A DNA stretch of 64,000 nucleotides from Zizania palustris (Eukaryota > Streptophyta > Magnoliopsida > Poales > Poaceae): NCBI GenBank assembly GCA_019279435.1, contig JAAALK010000283.1, forward strand, positions 66,198,642 through 66,262,641, read 5' to 3'. The stretch's first letter is position 1, and every line of letters begins with the position of its first letter. Of the stretch, positions 54,357 through 64,000 are shown one piece after another. The notes below the pieces were generated by a model. The model searched no databases. It saw only the letters and a list, made by a program, of their open reading frames with translations, and was not told the DNA's origin. The translations under genes and the position numbers were made by a program.

Positions 54357-55605
54357 GGACCTACGGAGACGAGGATTATATCGAATACGAACTAGACAAA
54401 CCATTATTACCCCAAGGAGTACTTAAGAGTATGCCTTGGATGATGAAAACATTTCATGACTGGTACCTCGAAGCGTCTTCGTTAGGAGTAACACAAATAG
54501 AACTGAAGGTTCCACAAGAAATATTCAACTGCCCAGAGTTTAAGCTTGCACTATTTTTTGACGACTTCCATCGGATGTTTCGTCTACAGCGAACCGACAT
54601 CACAAGCATGATGCTCTGGTGCATGTAAGTACTTTATACTTTGTCAATACAAAGCAAAAATAAATAATGTCTTATATTGACTATTGTTTCATAACATATG
54701 CAGTTGTAATTCAATTTGTGACGAGTCTAATATGTATGGGTACTTGAACCCGTCATTAATAAGCCAAAGTGCGTTGAACCCGACACTAAACCAGAACAAT
54801 AGCAAGTACTGGACTGCGGGTAAGAAAAAATTTCAAAGAAAGATGTTCAATAAAGACGAAGACGCACTTAAGAAGAACAAAAGGAGTTGTGCCGCGTTGT
54901 ATATTGCGCGGTGCATGGATCAATGGAAGGACAGAGAAATGATAAGTGGGGCATATAACTTTAAGTAAGTATACCCACTATATCCACTTAATCACGTTTT
55001 ATCGATTTTGAAACTAACATAATCATATATTACTTCTTTCGATAGTGATCATTGGATTGCACTTCTGATATACCCAAAGAGCTCAAGGGTTTATGTGCTC
55101 GACTTACTCGACAAACCCAAAAAAGAATATCAAGATATATTAAATGTTATTCAGAGTGCATATAGATACTACGTGGAAAAGTTAGGTGGCCCACATGATC
55201 CACAGAGGCCGAAAGATATGCTTATCAGAACCAACTATCCAGTAATATTATATTTTTAAATTTCTTAATTCAATTTATAAAGCCAAACTATATATCGTTC
55301 CAACTTTGTCTATTTTGAAGTGTCACAAACAATCTCTTGGTTCCGTGCATTGTGGCTATTATACTTGTGATTTCATGAGAAATAACTTAGGAAAGTTTGG
55401 GCGGACAGTATCTGAGGATACTAAAGAAGTAAGTTGATTTCTTGTGTGTTAATCTAATATAACTTGCAGCGTATGTACTTATATGTTACGTATGCAGGCG
55501 TTAGGTCCATCAACCGTTGCCCAGAAGAGCCAACTCTCAGAATCACAAATGTACGAAATTGTATCAAGGATGTGCCGCTTCACGATGCATGAGATTCTTC
55601 ATTAG
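54357..55605 (+). CDS. CACTA-C Ulp1/C48-type cysteine protease domain (spliced, 3' part of TNP2-linked gene)
   Basis: Exons 54357-54624, 54704-54964, 55046-55241, 55321-55428 and 55498-55605 join with GT-AG borders and consistent phase. The core contains DHWIALLIYPKSSRVYVLDLLD (cited as two parts: His in DHWIAL, Asp in YVLDLLD), then Gln and Cys in KQSLGSVHCGYYTCDFMR, giving the His-Asp-Gln-Cys arrangement of Ulp1 SUMO-protease-like peptidases (family C48). The first exon continues in frame from the TNP2 part across the chromovirus insertion. A TAG at 55603-55605 ends it; the frame stays open beyond to a TGA at 55696-55698, so the stop may be a late mutation. Ulp1-like genes are recurrent cargo in plant DNA transposons; the substrate is unknown. 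Confidence 0.8.
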
Positions 55606-55698
55606 CTTGGAGCATTGTTCGATCCTGAGAGTGAAGTGGCCAAGCATCCAACTCTGTATGATTGGGCCGGAAGAATAAAAAGACAAACCAAGATATGA

Positions 55699-56080
55699 GT
55701 TGGCCTTCTAAGAAAACATAAACCGCATGAGCATGTATTTGTGAAACAATGGTTAATTTTGAAATTTTGATAGATGTAAACTTTTTAGACTTGATGTGTG
55801 ATGAAATGTAAATTTGTAAATTGATGAGATGTGTTGTTGTTGTTGCTGTGTATGTAGATGGCTGTGTGAAGCATATAATGTAAACTTTGTAATTTTTTGT
55901 AAATTGATGAGATGGATGGTTGTTGTGTTGATGTGTTGCTGTTGTGGATGTGTATGTGGATATGTGGATGTTTTGCTGCGGAGTATGTGGATGGCTGTGT
56001 GAAGCATATAATTTATGTGTTTTGGTTTGTGGGACTGTGAATTATGGATCACAGCATTCTGTGTTATGGGTTATACACAG
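55699..56080. other. CACTA-C 3' noncoding region
   Basis: GT-rich sequence with repeated GATGGCTGTGTGAAGCATAT (near 55858 and 55990) and TTGTAAATTGATGAGATG words. No gene seen. Confidence 0.6.
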
Positions 56081-56354
56081 CAGTGGCGGGCAGATGAGGT
56101 CAGCGTGCCCGTTACTGCTGTTGACACAGTGGTGGCGGGCGCGCTGACATCATCTGCCCGCCACTGCTATTGATTACAGCAGTGGCGGGCAGATGATGTC
56201 AGCGCGCCCGTTACTGTTGTTGACACAGTGGTGGCGGGCACTCTGCCCGCCACTGCTAACCAGGGATAGCAGTGGCGTTAGAGCAGTGGCGGACTGGATG
56301 CCCGCCACTACAGGTCAGTTTTGCCTGCCGCTACAGTATCGCTTTGTAGTAGTG
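56081..56354. repeat. CACTA-C right subterminal repeats with a perfect 33-bp hairpin
   Basis: Arms 56135-56167 and 56177-56209 are perfect inverted repeats around a 9-base loop. Further AGTGGCGGGC and GCCCGCCACT copies flank it up to the terminal repeat. Confidence 0.92.
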
Positions 56355-56357
56355 ATA

Positions 56358-56885
56358 TCTAGCTGATGAGATTTTAGAGGAGTCGGAGTTTTCTGGATTT
56401 TGGATTCTAGTTCATTCCATATCTACTGATTCTCACAATCTAGATAATTTATTTCAGCTTCAGATTTTAGAAATAATTATAGCTATCGGAAATTGAAACA
56501 ACCAGCTTAAACCAAATTGTGCTGACATTAATGCCAGGACCCAGGATTGCGGTGACACTATAGGTGACTGCAAAACCAAGTTAGCCATATATTATTAAGC
56601 ATGAGTACACAGTTGGTCTAAGTGGTATAAGTTCTACATGCGTGGATAAGTTTACTTTAGTAGAATTACTTTTTAGCTTTACTTTAGTAGCAACTTTTAG
56701 TTTAGTAGCTAGTAGCTTCTTAAGCTACAAGTTGGTCTTTCTATATGTATCCTGAACTAGCCATTATTTTGAGTGAGAAGAAGAGAAATGAGAAGATTTC
56801 AATTCTGATTTTTAGCCTCCAAAATTTTGTTTCTCCTATTTTTCTCTCAACAATGTGAAGTCTTTATGAATTAGATCGATAGAAG
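56358..56885. other. Spacer right of CACTA-C
   Basis: AT-rich; TTTAGTAG words repeat at 56658-56712. Possibly intron sequence in front of the exon-like remnant that follows. No definite gene. Confidence 0.35.
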
Positions 56886-56917
56886 CAGGCTGAGAAGAAG
56901 AGAAGGCGGATGGAGAT

Positions 56918-56922
56918 GAAGG
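56918..56922 (+). repeat. Copia-3 left target-site duplication (GAAGG)
   Basis: GAAGG precedes the left LTR and recurs at 61919-61923. Confidence 0.92.
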
Positions 56923-57244
56923 CGTCGTTGCAAAATGCAACTCTCAGCAGATCACCAAAGAAGAAAGCACTCAGAGGTTTTGTGCCGCTGTGCAACAACT
57001 AACACAATGTGTTGTTTTTCATTCATTAATATTATGAGCTACATACAAGGAGAACCAAAAAATAAACTTGATCCTATCGATGCGCCATGATCACAAACGT
57101 GCCATCCCACGTTTAGATCCTGGCCACCATGTTTGGCTGCCTCACGGAAGAATCGGACAATTTATACATGCACATGCATAACAAAAGCAAATCACTAATG
57201 CAGGAAAAACAAACTAAAAATGACACGAGTGAAATTGGCTAACA
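56923..57244 (-). repeat. Copia-3 3' LTR
   Basis: 322 bp; ends CTAACA on the plus strand, followed by the polypurine tract at 57245-57258. Confidence 0.92.
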
Positions 57245-57258
57245 AATCACCCCCTCAA
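57245..57258 (-). other. Copia-3 polypurine tract
   Basis: The minus strand reads TTGAGGGGGTGATT directly before the 3' LTR. Confidence 0.8.
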
Positions 57259-57263
57259 TCGTG

Positions 57264-60200
57264 TCATCCTTTCTTCACATCAACTACACCTAGCTTCTCC
57301 ATGAACTCAATGAACTTCACCCTTCCGAGAGACTTTATCAGGATGTCCGCTACTTGCTCCTGGGTGCTCACATGCTGCACATCAATCTTCTTCTCCTCGA
57401 CGCATTCACGGATATAATGATATCGGGTATCAATATGTTTGCTGCGGTCATGATGCACTGGATTTTTACACAAAGAAATCGTAGATTTGTTGTCGACAAG
57501 AAGCTTCATGTCTGTGGGCGCCCCTCCACTAAGTTCTCCAATCAACCGGCTGAGCCAAATGCCTTGGCAAGCAGCCGTTGCTGCTGCAATATACTCATCT
57601 TCACAAGATGAAAGAGCAACAATCTTCTGCTTCTGTGATGACCAGGTCACGCAGCTAGATCCGAAGAAAAACACCATGCCACTTGTGCTCTTCCGATCAT
57701 CCGTATCCCCAGCTAGATCACTATCTGAGTAACCCACCAGCTTGGCCTCCGGCATTCCATGTCGCTCATAGCAACATCCATAGTCAGCAGTCCCACTCAC
57801 ATACCTTAAGATGTGCTTCACTACAGCCATATGCTGAGACGTTGGTGCTTCCATGTACCTTCTCACAATTCCAACAGCAAAACAGATGTCAGGCCGTGTG
57901 TTCACGAGATAGCGCAAGCTCCCGACGACACTCATGTACTATGTAGGATCAACAGGCTCGCCGCCATCATTCTTCATTAGCTTCATCTTGTTTTCCATTG
58001 AAGTTTGACATGGATTACATGACTCCATGCCCATGCACTCAACTATTTTCCGTGCATAGCTACTCTGGCAGAGTGTAATTGTCTCGGTTGTTTGATTCAC
58101 CTCAATACCAAGGTAATATGAGAGGAGGCCTAGATCACTCATGTTGTACATCTTCATCATCTACTCTTTGAACTCAACAATGTCAGTAATACAGGAGCTA
58201 GTGATTATCAAGTCATCCACATACACCCCCACAAGCAGGAAAGTATCCCCCTTTTTCCTTCGGTAGACAACATGTTCCAGGGGACTACGCTCGAATCCCA
58301 GTTCAAGCAGCGAGCTGTCCAACTTTGAGTTCCATGCGTGTGGAGCTTGACGAAGACCGTATAGTGTCTTGCGCAATTTCAGCACCATATTCTCATTGCC
58401 ATTTTTGACGAAGCCTGGTGGTTACCAAACATATACCTCCTCAACCAAATCTCCATTCAAGAAAGTGGACTTAACATCCATATGATGAACTTCCCATCCA
58501 CCATGAGCTGCAAGAGCGATGAGTATTCTCACTGTCTCCATGCATGCCACAGGCACAAATACTTCATCAAAATCTATACCTTGATTTTGTGCATATCCCT
58601 TCGCCACCAGACGTGCCTTATGTTTGAGCACATTTCCTTGGGGATCCTTCTTCACCTTAAAGACCCATTTCAGCCCAATTGCATGCTGTCCAAGAGGTAG
58701 ATTGGCAAGCTCCCAGGTTTGATTTCCACAGATGGAGCTCATTTCTTCATCCATGGCTCGTTTCCAGCATGCCTCCTTCAAGGCTTGCTCCACATTGGTT
58801 GGTTCTTCAGCTGTTACCAAGAAAAGTCCATTGAATTCCAGTTCCTATGGTTCGGTGCTGTCCAGAATCTCCTAATACGTGTGGTAGCAAATTGGTGCCC
58901 CTTCAGAGTCACGAGACTCACCAGAAGGCGGGGTGATGAACACTGGTCCTGTCAGAGCATCCGACACAAGAGTTGATGAAGCATCTAGTGTCCGAGGCGT
59001 TGTTGGTGAAGCCATGCCCTACTGCACACCGTCGTCGGACTCCTCTCCGCTGGGCGCGAAGACCTCATATTCCATGGTGAAGAAGCTTGGTGCGGCGAGT
59101 GTTGTAGTCGTGGTAGCATCAGCAGAAGCTGGTTGCCAGCTCCATGGCTTGCTCTCATCGAAGAGGACATCCCTCGTGACATGCAGCTTGTGCGCCACTG
59201 GATCATAGACTTGATGGGCCTTGCTTCCATCTTCGTAGCCCACAAACACCATTGGCGTCGCTCTGTCCAAGAGCTTGGTGACGCCAGGGCCTACTCTCTT
59301 TATATAAGCCACGCAGCCGAATGTCCGGAGATAGGAGACATTAGGCTGTCACCCATGCCATGCCTCATACGGCGTGATTCCATTCAATGCCCTCGTTGGC
59401 ACTCGGTTTAGAATGTGCACAACAGTTTTCACTGCCTCACCCCATAGCCTCACTGGTACCTACATAGATTTCAGCAAGCTTCATGCCATATCAACCACTG
59501 TTTGATTTCGGCATTCGACCACTCCATTTTGCTATGGTGAGTACGGTACCGTTGTGTACCACTTGATGCCGTTTTCATCGCAGTAGGTCTTGAACTCCAA
59601 TGAGTTAAATTCTCCTCCACAATCACTGCGAAATGCCTTCAGCTTCACTTCATGGTCTGTCTCAGCCAGCGCCTTGATCTTGCGGAAGAGGCGAAATGCC
59701 TCATCCTTGGTATGCAGCATATCCACCCACATGAACCTGCTATAATCATCAATAATCAGTATGAAGTAGTTGTTCCCACTGAGCGTAGCCGGTGATATAG
59801 GACCACACAAGTCTCCATGAAACAACTCTAGCCCCTGTTTAGCTTGATATGATGACTCCTTCGGGAAAGGGGTCCTATGCATCTTAGCAATGGCACAGCC
59901 ATCACAAAGCTCTTGCACACACTCGATCGTGGGCATGCCATTCACCATATTTTTTGCCACCAGGTCATGCAAAGCACGGAAATGGAGATGACCATAGCGT
60001 GCATGCCAACGCCACACCATATTATCTACCTTTGCCAAGAGACACACCAGAGAAGTGATCTCAAGCTACAATTTGTACAGACGATTTGAAGACCGTTGCA
60101 CCTTGGCCAACAACAAACGTTCAGGGTCGAAAATGCTCATCTCGCCATCTTCAACAATAGTCTTGCATCCTATCTCATCAAGCTGCCCAATACTGATGAT

Positions 60201-61559
60201 GTTACTGCGTAGACAAGGTATTAAATACACCTCAGTCAGCACACAATGCCCCTGGTTCTTGCAGGTGAACATGACAGTGCCCTTCCCACAAATCTCCACC
60301 ACTGAGTCATCCCCAAACTTGACAGTACCCGTGACAGTTTCGTCGAGAGTGGAGAACATGCACCGGTCACCAGTCATGTGGTTGCTGGCACCTGTGTCTA
60401 GATACCATACATCAGGTGTGCTGACCTTGGGATTTACCTTCTCCTCATTCAGAAAAACTTGCTCATGTGCTGGCCTATCAGTGATTTGAGCAGAACCGAC
60501 GCACACCACCATCTGCAGTGAGGGCTGCTCTTCGCTTGACTATGTCAGGTGTGCCTCCTACTTGCGATCCTTGTGAGGTTTGCGACAATCACGAGCAAAG
60601 TGCCCAATGATGCCGTAGTTGAAGCAGGGACCCTTTCCTCTCGATGACACATGGCCACCTCCACTGGATGCACCATCTTTGGGCGAGTCCCCCTTCTTGC
60701 CATCTTTGTTATGGCGCTTGTCGCCATTTTTGTTTCCACCCTTCTCGACTGGCTTGGTTCGAGATGATCCCTCGCCTTTCTCCCACAGCTTTGTGTGTGC
60801 CATCCACTCCTCCTCAGTAAGGAGTAGACTGCCACCCGTGCCACCAACAATGTCTTGCTGGTAACGTTCTTCGGCAGTAATGATTCGCCCGATGAGATCT
60901 TCAATACTAAGGGTTGACAGATCAACAAGCGTCTCGATGGAGAGAGCAATCTGCGAATACTTCGGCGGTACCACCCGAAGAAACTTGCGCACAACGTCTT
61001 CCTCATCAATTTTGCCACCAAGTGACTTAAGGTTGGCCACCATCCCACCGATTCTCATGGAGAAGTCGACGACGGATTCTCCACTCTTGAATTCAATGTT
61101 CTCGAACTCCTTGGACATGGACTGTCTCTTAGCTTGACGCACGCGCTCACTCCCTAAGAGCATGGTCTTGATGGCCTCCCAAGCAGCCTTCACCGATGGC
61201 TTCTGAGCGAGTGAGCTGATCATGTCCATGGAGACGGCTTGTAGAATAGCCTCCATGGCCATCCTATCCTCATGATGTTGAACATCACCATGGTCGACGG
61301 CATCCCAGATGCACCTTGACTCCATCATCACCTACATCAACACATACCAATCTCCATAATTGGTCTTCGTTAGCATTGGCCACTGAGCCGATCCAGAGTC
61401 CCTGACCATGCGCTGCACAAGCGCCGGCCCCAGCTCCAGCCCACCGCACACCGTCCGGCTGTGATCGCGCATGCGTGCCCTCGAATGTGGTGATGGTGAT
61501 CTCGACGGAGAGCACGACCGTGTTGGCGTCTTCGATCCGTCATCTCTAGATCCCGCCAT
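57264..61559 (-). pseudogene. Copia-3 gag-pol remnant
   Basis: Order from right to left is complete but broken. Gag probably starts at ATG 61557-61559; a TAG at 61332-61334 interrupts it after NYGDWYVLM; UBN2-like gag continues to 60558. The nucleocapsid knuckle reads CFNYGIIGHFARDC, with Tyr in place of the second Cys. Protease (WYLDTGASNHMTGD) lies in 60066-60512, integrase (HGDLCGPISPA, DDYSRFMWVDML, SDCGGEFNS) in 59532-60047, a further linker in 59019-59312, RT in 58422-58820 and 58161-58388 (YVDDLIITSS), and RNase H with the C-terminus (YSDSDLAGDTDDRKSTSG) in 57264-58160. Not functional. Confidence 0.88.
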
Positions 61560-61580
61560 GGCTCCAAGAACTGCTAGAAA

Positions 61581-61594
61581 CCATTTTGATACCA
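61581..61594 (-). other. Copia-3 primer-binding site
   Basis: The minus strand reads TGGTATCAAAATGG two bases inside the 5' LTR, an initiator-Met tRNA type site. Confidence 0.8.
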
Positions 61595-61596
61595 CT

Positions 61597-61918
61597 TGTC
61601 GTTGCAAAACGCAACTCTCAGTAGATCACCAGATAAGAAAGCACTCAGAGGTTTTGTGCCGTTGTGCAACAACTAACACAACACATTGTTTTTCATTCAT
61701 TAATATTATGAGCTACATGCAAGGAGAACCAACAAACAAACTTGATCCTATCTATGCGAAATGCTCACAAACGTGCCATCCCACGTTTAGCTCCTGTCCA
61801 CCATGTTCGGCTGCCTCACGCAAGACTTAGACAATTTATACATGCACATGCATAACGAAAGCAAATCACTAATGCAGCAAAAACATACTGAAAATGACAT
61901 GAGTGAAATTGACTAACA
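61597..61918 (-). repeat. Copia-3 5' LTR
   Basis: 322 bp with TG...CA ends, collinear with 56923-57244. Confidence 0.92.
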
Positions 61919-62135
61919 GAAGGCACTTGCAATCTCTACTTCCATTGTACCGGAGCTGGAAAAGAAGCTGTAGAAGAAGAGAGAACAACAAGGGCTAGAT
62001 GAGGAAGGTGCTGCAATAGCTAAATCAGTTGCTCTTCATGTCCTCATTGATGAGGACTCTGATGAAGTGATGAATAACCACATTGGAATCACTCATGACC
62101 TGGTTTTGATTTCGTTGTGGATGTACAAAGGCGTC

Positions 62136-63420
62136 TGTTGACACGAAAACATGCCCCCGCACTTTGGTCAGTTCGATGATCCAAAAGTGTGTGGATACTT
62201 AGGGACAAGCCTAAGCGTGACGCAGCACCAACGTCGCGTTCCGACTTCCCTTAGTCGTGATAAGGGGGGTGGAGTCGCCAGACAATCAGATCACACAGAA
62301 TAATCCAATTAGCCAAAAGAAATGTATTTAAACAAAATAAATAAGCAAACCGGTCGGAGCCTGTCTGCTTCGGAGTGTAATGCGAAGGGGTCGCTGAAGT
62401 ATACCTTCATCGTCTGGTGCGAAGTATCCCACCGAAGGGTGCCTTCGGCGTTCGGACTGATCTGGTCGAAGGTGAGCTCCGAACGGATTTGGACGCAACG
62501 ATCACCTCCGAACGGTGGGGTTCGACGCGAAGTCCCTGATACAGCGAGGTACACAAAAATGACTCAAACACTGCGCGCGTGCGTGACTTCATCCAAAGCA
62601 GAGTGCGAACGTGGCGAAGCCTATTGTGACGAAGTGTGCTGGCGAAGCGTGCGGTCGAAGCAGAAGTCCCGTCGAAGGGTGTTCTAGCAACCTCTGAAAC
62701 CGATCTCTTGGCTCCGGACACCTCTGGCGAAGTAGCTCCCAACGTGAAAACCTGCAACAGAGAGGATTCGAAGTACCAATTCGGTCTGAGGACCTAATTC
62801 TGCTAAGTGTTGCACTGGTAGCAAAGGTAGCAATCTGTTATGCAGATTAGCGGATACTTCATAGGCGAAGTAACAAGGTGATAACAATCTATTACGTAGA
62901 TTAACAGATACTTCACAAGCGAAGTAACAAGGATTACCACTGTTCTGAAGTGGCCGGCGGAGGGCTTCCAGGAAAACCCACGAAGAGGTACAGAAAAGTA
63001 AAGGTAAATAAATGCGATCAAAGCTAGGGCTTTGTGTTTGATTTGTGTTGGGGAGGTTCTCTAAGCTGGCCCCGCCTCTCTATTTATAGGGGCCAAACTT
63101 CTGATCTAATCTGGTATAATTCAGCTTGATAGAGATAAAAACTTAGCTGGAATTGTATCCAACTCTATCTCTGCCGAAGTGGGCTTCGGCCAGGCCCCTC
63201 GAAGCCTGCTCCTCGGGCCGAAGCTTCGGCGACATGAGCCTCCGAAGGCTTCCTGGCCGAAGGCCATGGGCTGGCTAGAGGCTTTCGGATCCCATAACCC
63301 AATGGACCTTCGGCCCTGTAGGGCTTCAGCCTGACCCCGGACATGTGTATTTTTGGCCCAAATCACCAAAATTGATATTTTGACAATCTCAACCATTAAT
63401 GCCATTTTTTGCTATCAACA
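62136..63420 (-). repeat. Ty3/gypsy 3' LTR
   Basis: 1285 bp from TGTTGACACG to GCTATCAACA on the plus strand, set by the adjoining polypurine tract. It is rich in CGAAG, GCTTCGG and CCGAAGG words, like the two Sirevirus LTRs. A minus-strand TATA-like word (CTATAAATAG) lies near 63082-63091. Confidence 0.85.
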
Positions 63421-63437
63421 CATGCCCCCTGCCTTTT
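63421..63437 (-). other. Ty3/gypsy polypurine tract
   Basis: The minus strand reads AAAAGGCAGGGGGCATG immediately before the 3' LTR. Confidence 0.8.
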
Positions 63438-63507
63438 AGTGAACTGAGTGAGCTAAAAGCACAATGAACTGAAGACGATACCGTCCATATCGGCTTTTCG
63501 ACACCTT

Positions 63508-64000
63508 TTATGTTGTTTGCCACATGCTTGGGAAATACCTTTTCAAGTACCTCCTATTCAAAGCTCTTCGAAACCGCTCTCCTTGTAGAGATTGCAACAC
63601 GTATGCATTGCCGGGAGCGATTTCGGCTATCTTAAAAGGACCTTCCCATCTAGGTGACCATTTACCAAATTTGGGACTCTTCGTGCCTAAGGGTAAAATC
63701 GTCTGCCAAACCAAATCTCCTACTTAAAATGATTTTGGTTTAACCTTCTTATTGTAGGCTTTAGCTACTCTTCTCTTGTCTACTTCTATGGCTTCTAAAG
63801 CCCTTAGTCTCTTATCGGTCACCTCCTCTAGATTATCCTTTAAAAGAGTTTCATACTCATTGACCGATAAGCCATCTTGCTTTAACACTCTTAAGGAGCC
63901 AAGATCTACCTCTACAGGCAGAACGACTTCTTGTCCATATACCAACTCATATGGACTGACTTTGGTAGCACCGTGCTTTGCAATTCTACAAGCCCAGAGC
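63508..64000 (-). pseudogene. Ty3/gypsy integrase C-terminal part, with a premature stop
   Basis: The frame is open at the window edge and reads ACRIAKHGATKVSPYELVYG, VVLPVEVDLGSLRVLKQDG, VAKAYNKKVKPKSF, then TAA (63724-63726), then VGDLVWQTILPLG, FGKWSPRWEGPFKI and LNRRYLKRYFP to a stop at 63508. The TAA occupies a position where related elements have a coding residue, so a single substitution has probably ended pol early. This region is the integrase core end and GPY/F-type C-terminal domain. Confidence 0.82.

Larger units (their letters stand above)
39185..56354 (+). mobile_element. CACTA-C: large CACTA transposon with TNP2-Ulp1 gene, interrupted by a chromovirus
   Basis: The left end is CACTACTACAAACCGTCACT and the right end is the inverse of CACTACTACAAAGCGATACT, flanked by ATA (39182-39184, 56355-56357). 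Subterminal AGTGGCGGGC/GCCCGCCACT repeats and foldbacks occur at both ends. Subtracting the 12.4-kb chromovirus leaves about 4.8 kb. The interior carries a promoter-like TATA box, a TNP2 N-terminal region, and a spliced Ulp1-type protease domain. Confidence 0.92.
56923..61918 (-). mobile_element. Copia-3: old, decayed Ty1/copia element
   Basis: 4996 bp with 322-bp LTRs (56923-57244, 61597-61918), TSD GAAGG, primer site and polypurine tract. About 30 of 322 LTR positions differ by eye (near 9 %), and the left LTR has CG in place of the terminal TG. The coding region contains many stops and shifts. Size and pol type fit a Tork-like plant copia, stated tentatively. Confidence 0.93.
56890..62135 (+). 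pseudogene. Exon-like remnant of an unidentified gene, split by Copia-3
   Basis: 56890-56922 and 61924-62135 join in phase after removal of Copia-3 and one GAAGG. The frame, preceded by an AG at about 56885, reads a basic KKRRRMEMKALAI segment, STSIVPELEKKL, then a TAG (61969-61971), then KKREQQGLDEEGAAIAK, SVALHVLIDEDSDE. It looks like coding sequence by composition (Lys/Glu-rich, codon-like) but I do not recognise the family, and it may be a host exon or a transposon-captured fragment. It is cut off on the right by the gypsy LTR at 62136. Confidence 0.35.
62136..64000 (-). mobile_element. Ty3/gypsy element (Tat-like), 3' end only
   Basis: The 3' LTR (62136-63420), polypurine tract and integrase C-terminus are present on the minus strand; the rest lies right of the window. 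Lineage is inferred from the integrase sequence type and is tentative. Confidence 0.85.

Noticed and set aside
39026..56520. A hAT-like MITE starting GGGCCCTGTTTGGTTTG into which CACTA-C inserted
   Set aside because: The supposed right end (TTAAACCAAATT) is not a good inverse and no 8-bp duplication was found.
62309..62887. ORFs in the gypsy LTR
   Set aside because: Short overlapping frames on both strands in CGAAG-rich LTR sequence, no domains.

Overview
The window is a plant nuclear sequence, almost certainly from a grass and plausibly from the maize/sorghum/sugarcane group. The evidence is two Sirevirus-type (SIRE/Maximus) Ty1/copia elements with roughly 2 kb LTRs, a Tekay/Del-type chromovirus with 3.4 kb LTRs, and CACTA (En/Spm) transposons with TTTGCCGAGTG subterminal repeats. 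The species cannot be fixed from the sequence. No bacterial-style operons, RNA genes or CRISPR arrays are visible.

Layout, left to right. (1) 1-15606: a Ty1/copia element (Copia-1, + strand) whose polyprotein frame is split by a young, intact Sirevirus (SIRE-1, 1816-12643, - strand, TSD ACCTT). (2) 15607-21359: CACTA debris, including a decayed TNP2 transposase (16360-19945, - strand) and a right terminus at 21359. (3) 21627-23754: the only clear host gene, five exons encoding the K and C domains of a SOC1/TM3-like MADS-box protein. Its MADS-domain exons are not in the window. (4) 24296-26806: a non-autonomous CACTA (CACTA-B, TSD CAT) carrying a 502-bp-period tandem repeat and a GC-rich minisatellite. 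(5) 27156-38415: a second Sirevirus (SIRE-2, + strand, TSD TTAGT) disabled by one nonsense codon. (6) 39185-56354: a large CACTA (CACTA-C, TSD ATA) whose gene joins a truncated TNP2 region to a Ulp1/C48-type protease domain. That gene is interrupted by the chromovirus (41962-54351, - strand, TSD TAAAT), which has an extra coiled-coil ORF between its primer-binding site and gag. (7) 56923-61918: an old, decayed Ty1/copia (Copia-3, - strand, TSD GAAGG) inside an exon-like remnant. (8) 62136-64000: the 3' LTR and integrase end of a Tat-like Ty3/gypsy element (- strand) that runs off the right edge.

Relative ages follow from nesting and LTR differences counted by eye. SIRE-1 is very recent (3 substitutions in 1978 bp) and younger than Copia-1. 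The chromovirus is recent (about 0.2-0.3 % substitutions) and younger than CACTA-C. SIRE-2 is somewhat older (about 0.9 %). Copia-3 is much older (about 9 %). The autonomous retroelements follow the usual logic: an LTR promoter, an initiator-Met tRNA primer site next to the 5' LTR, gag then pol, and a polypurine tract abutting the 3' LTR.
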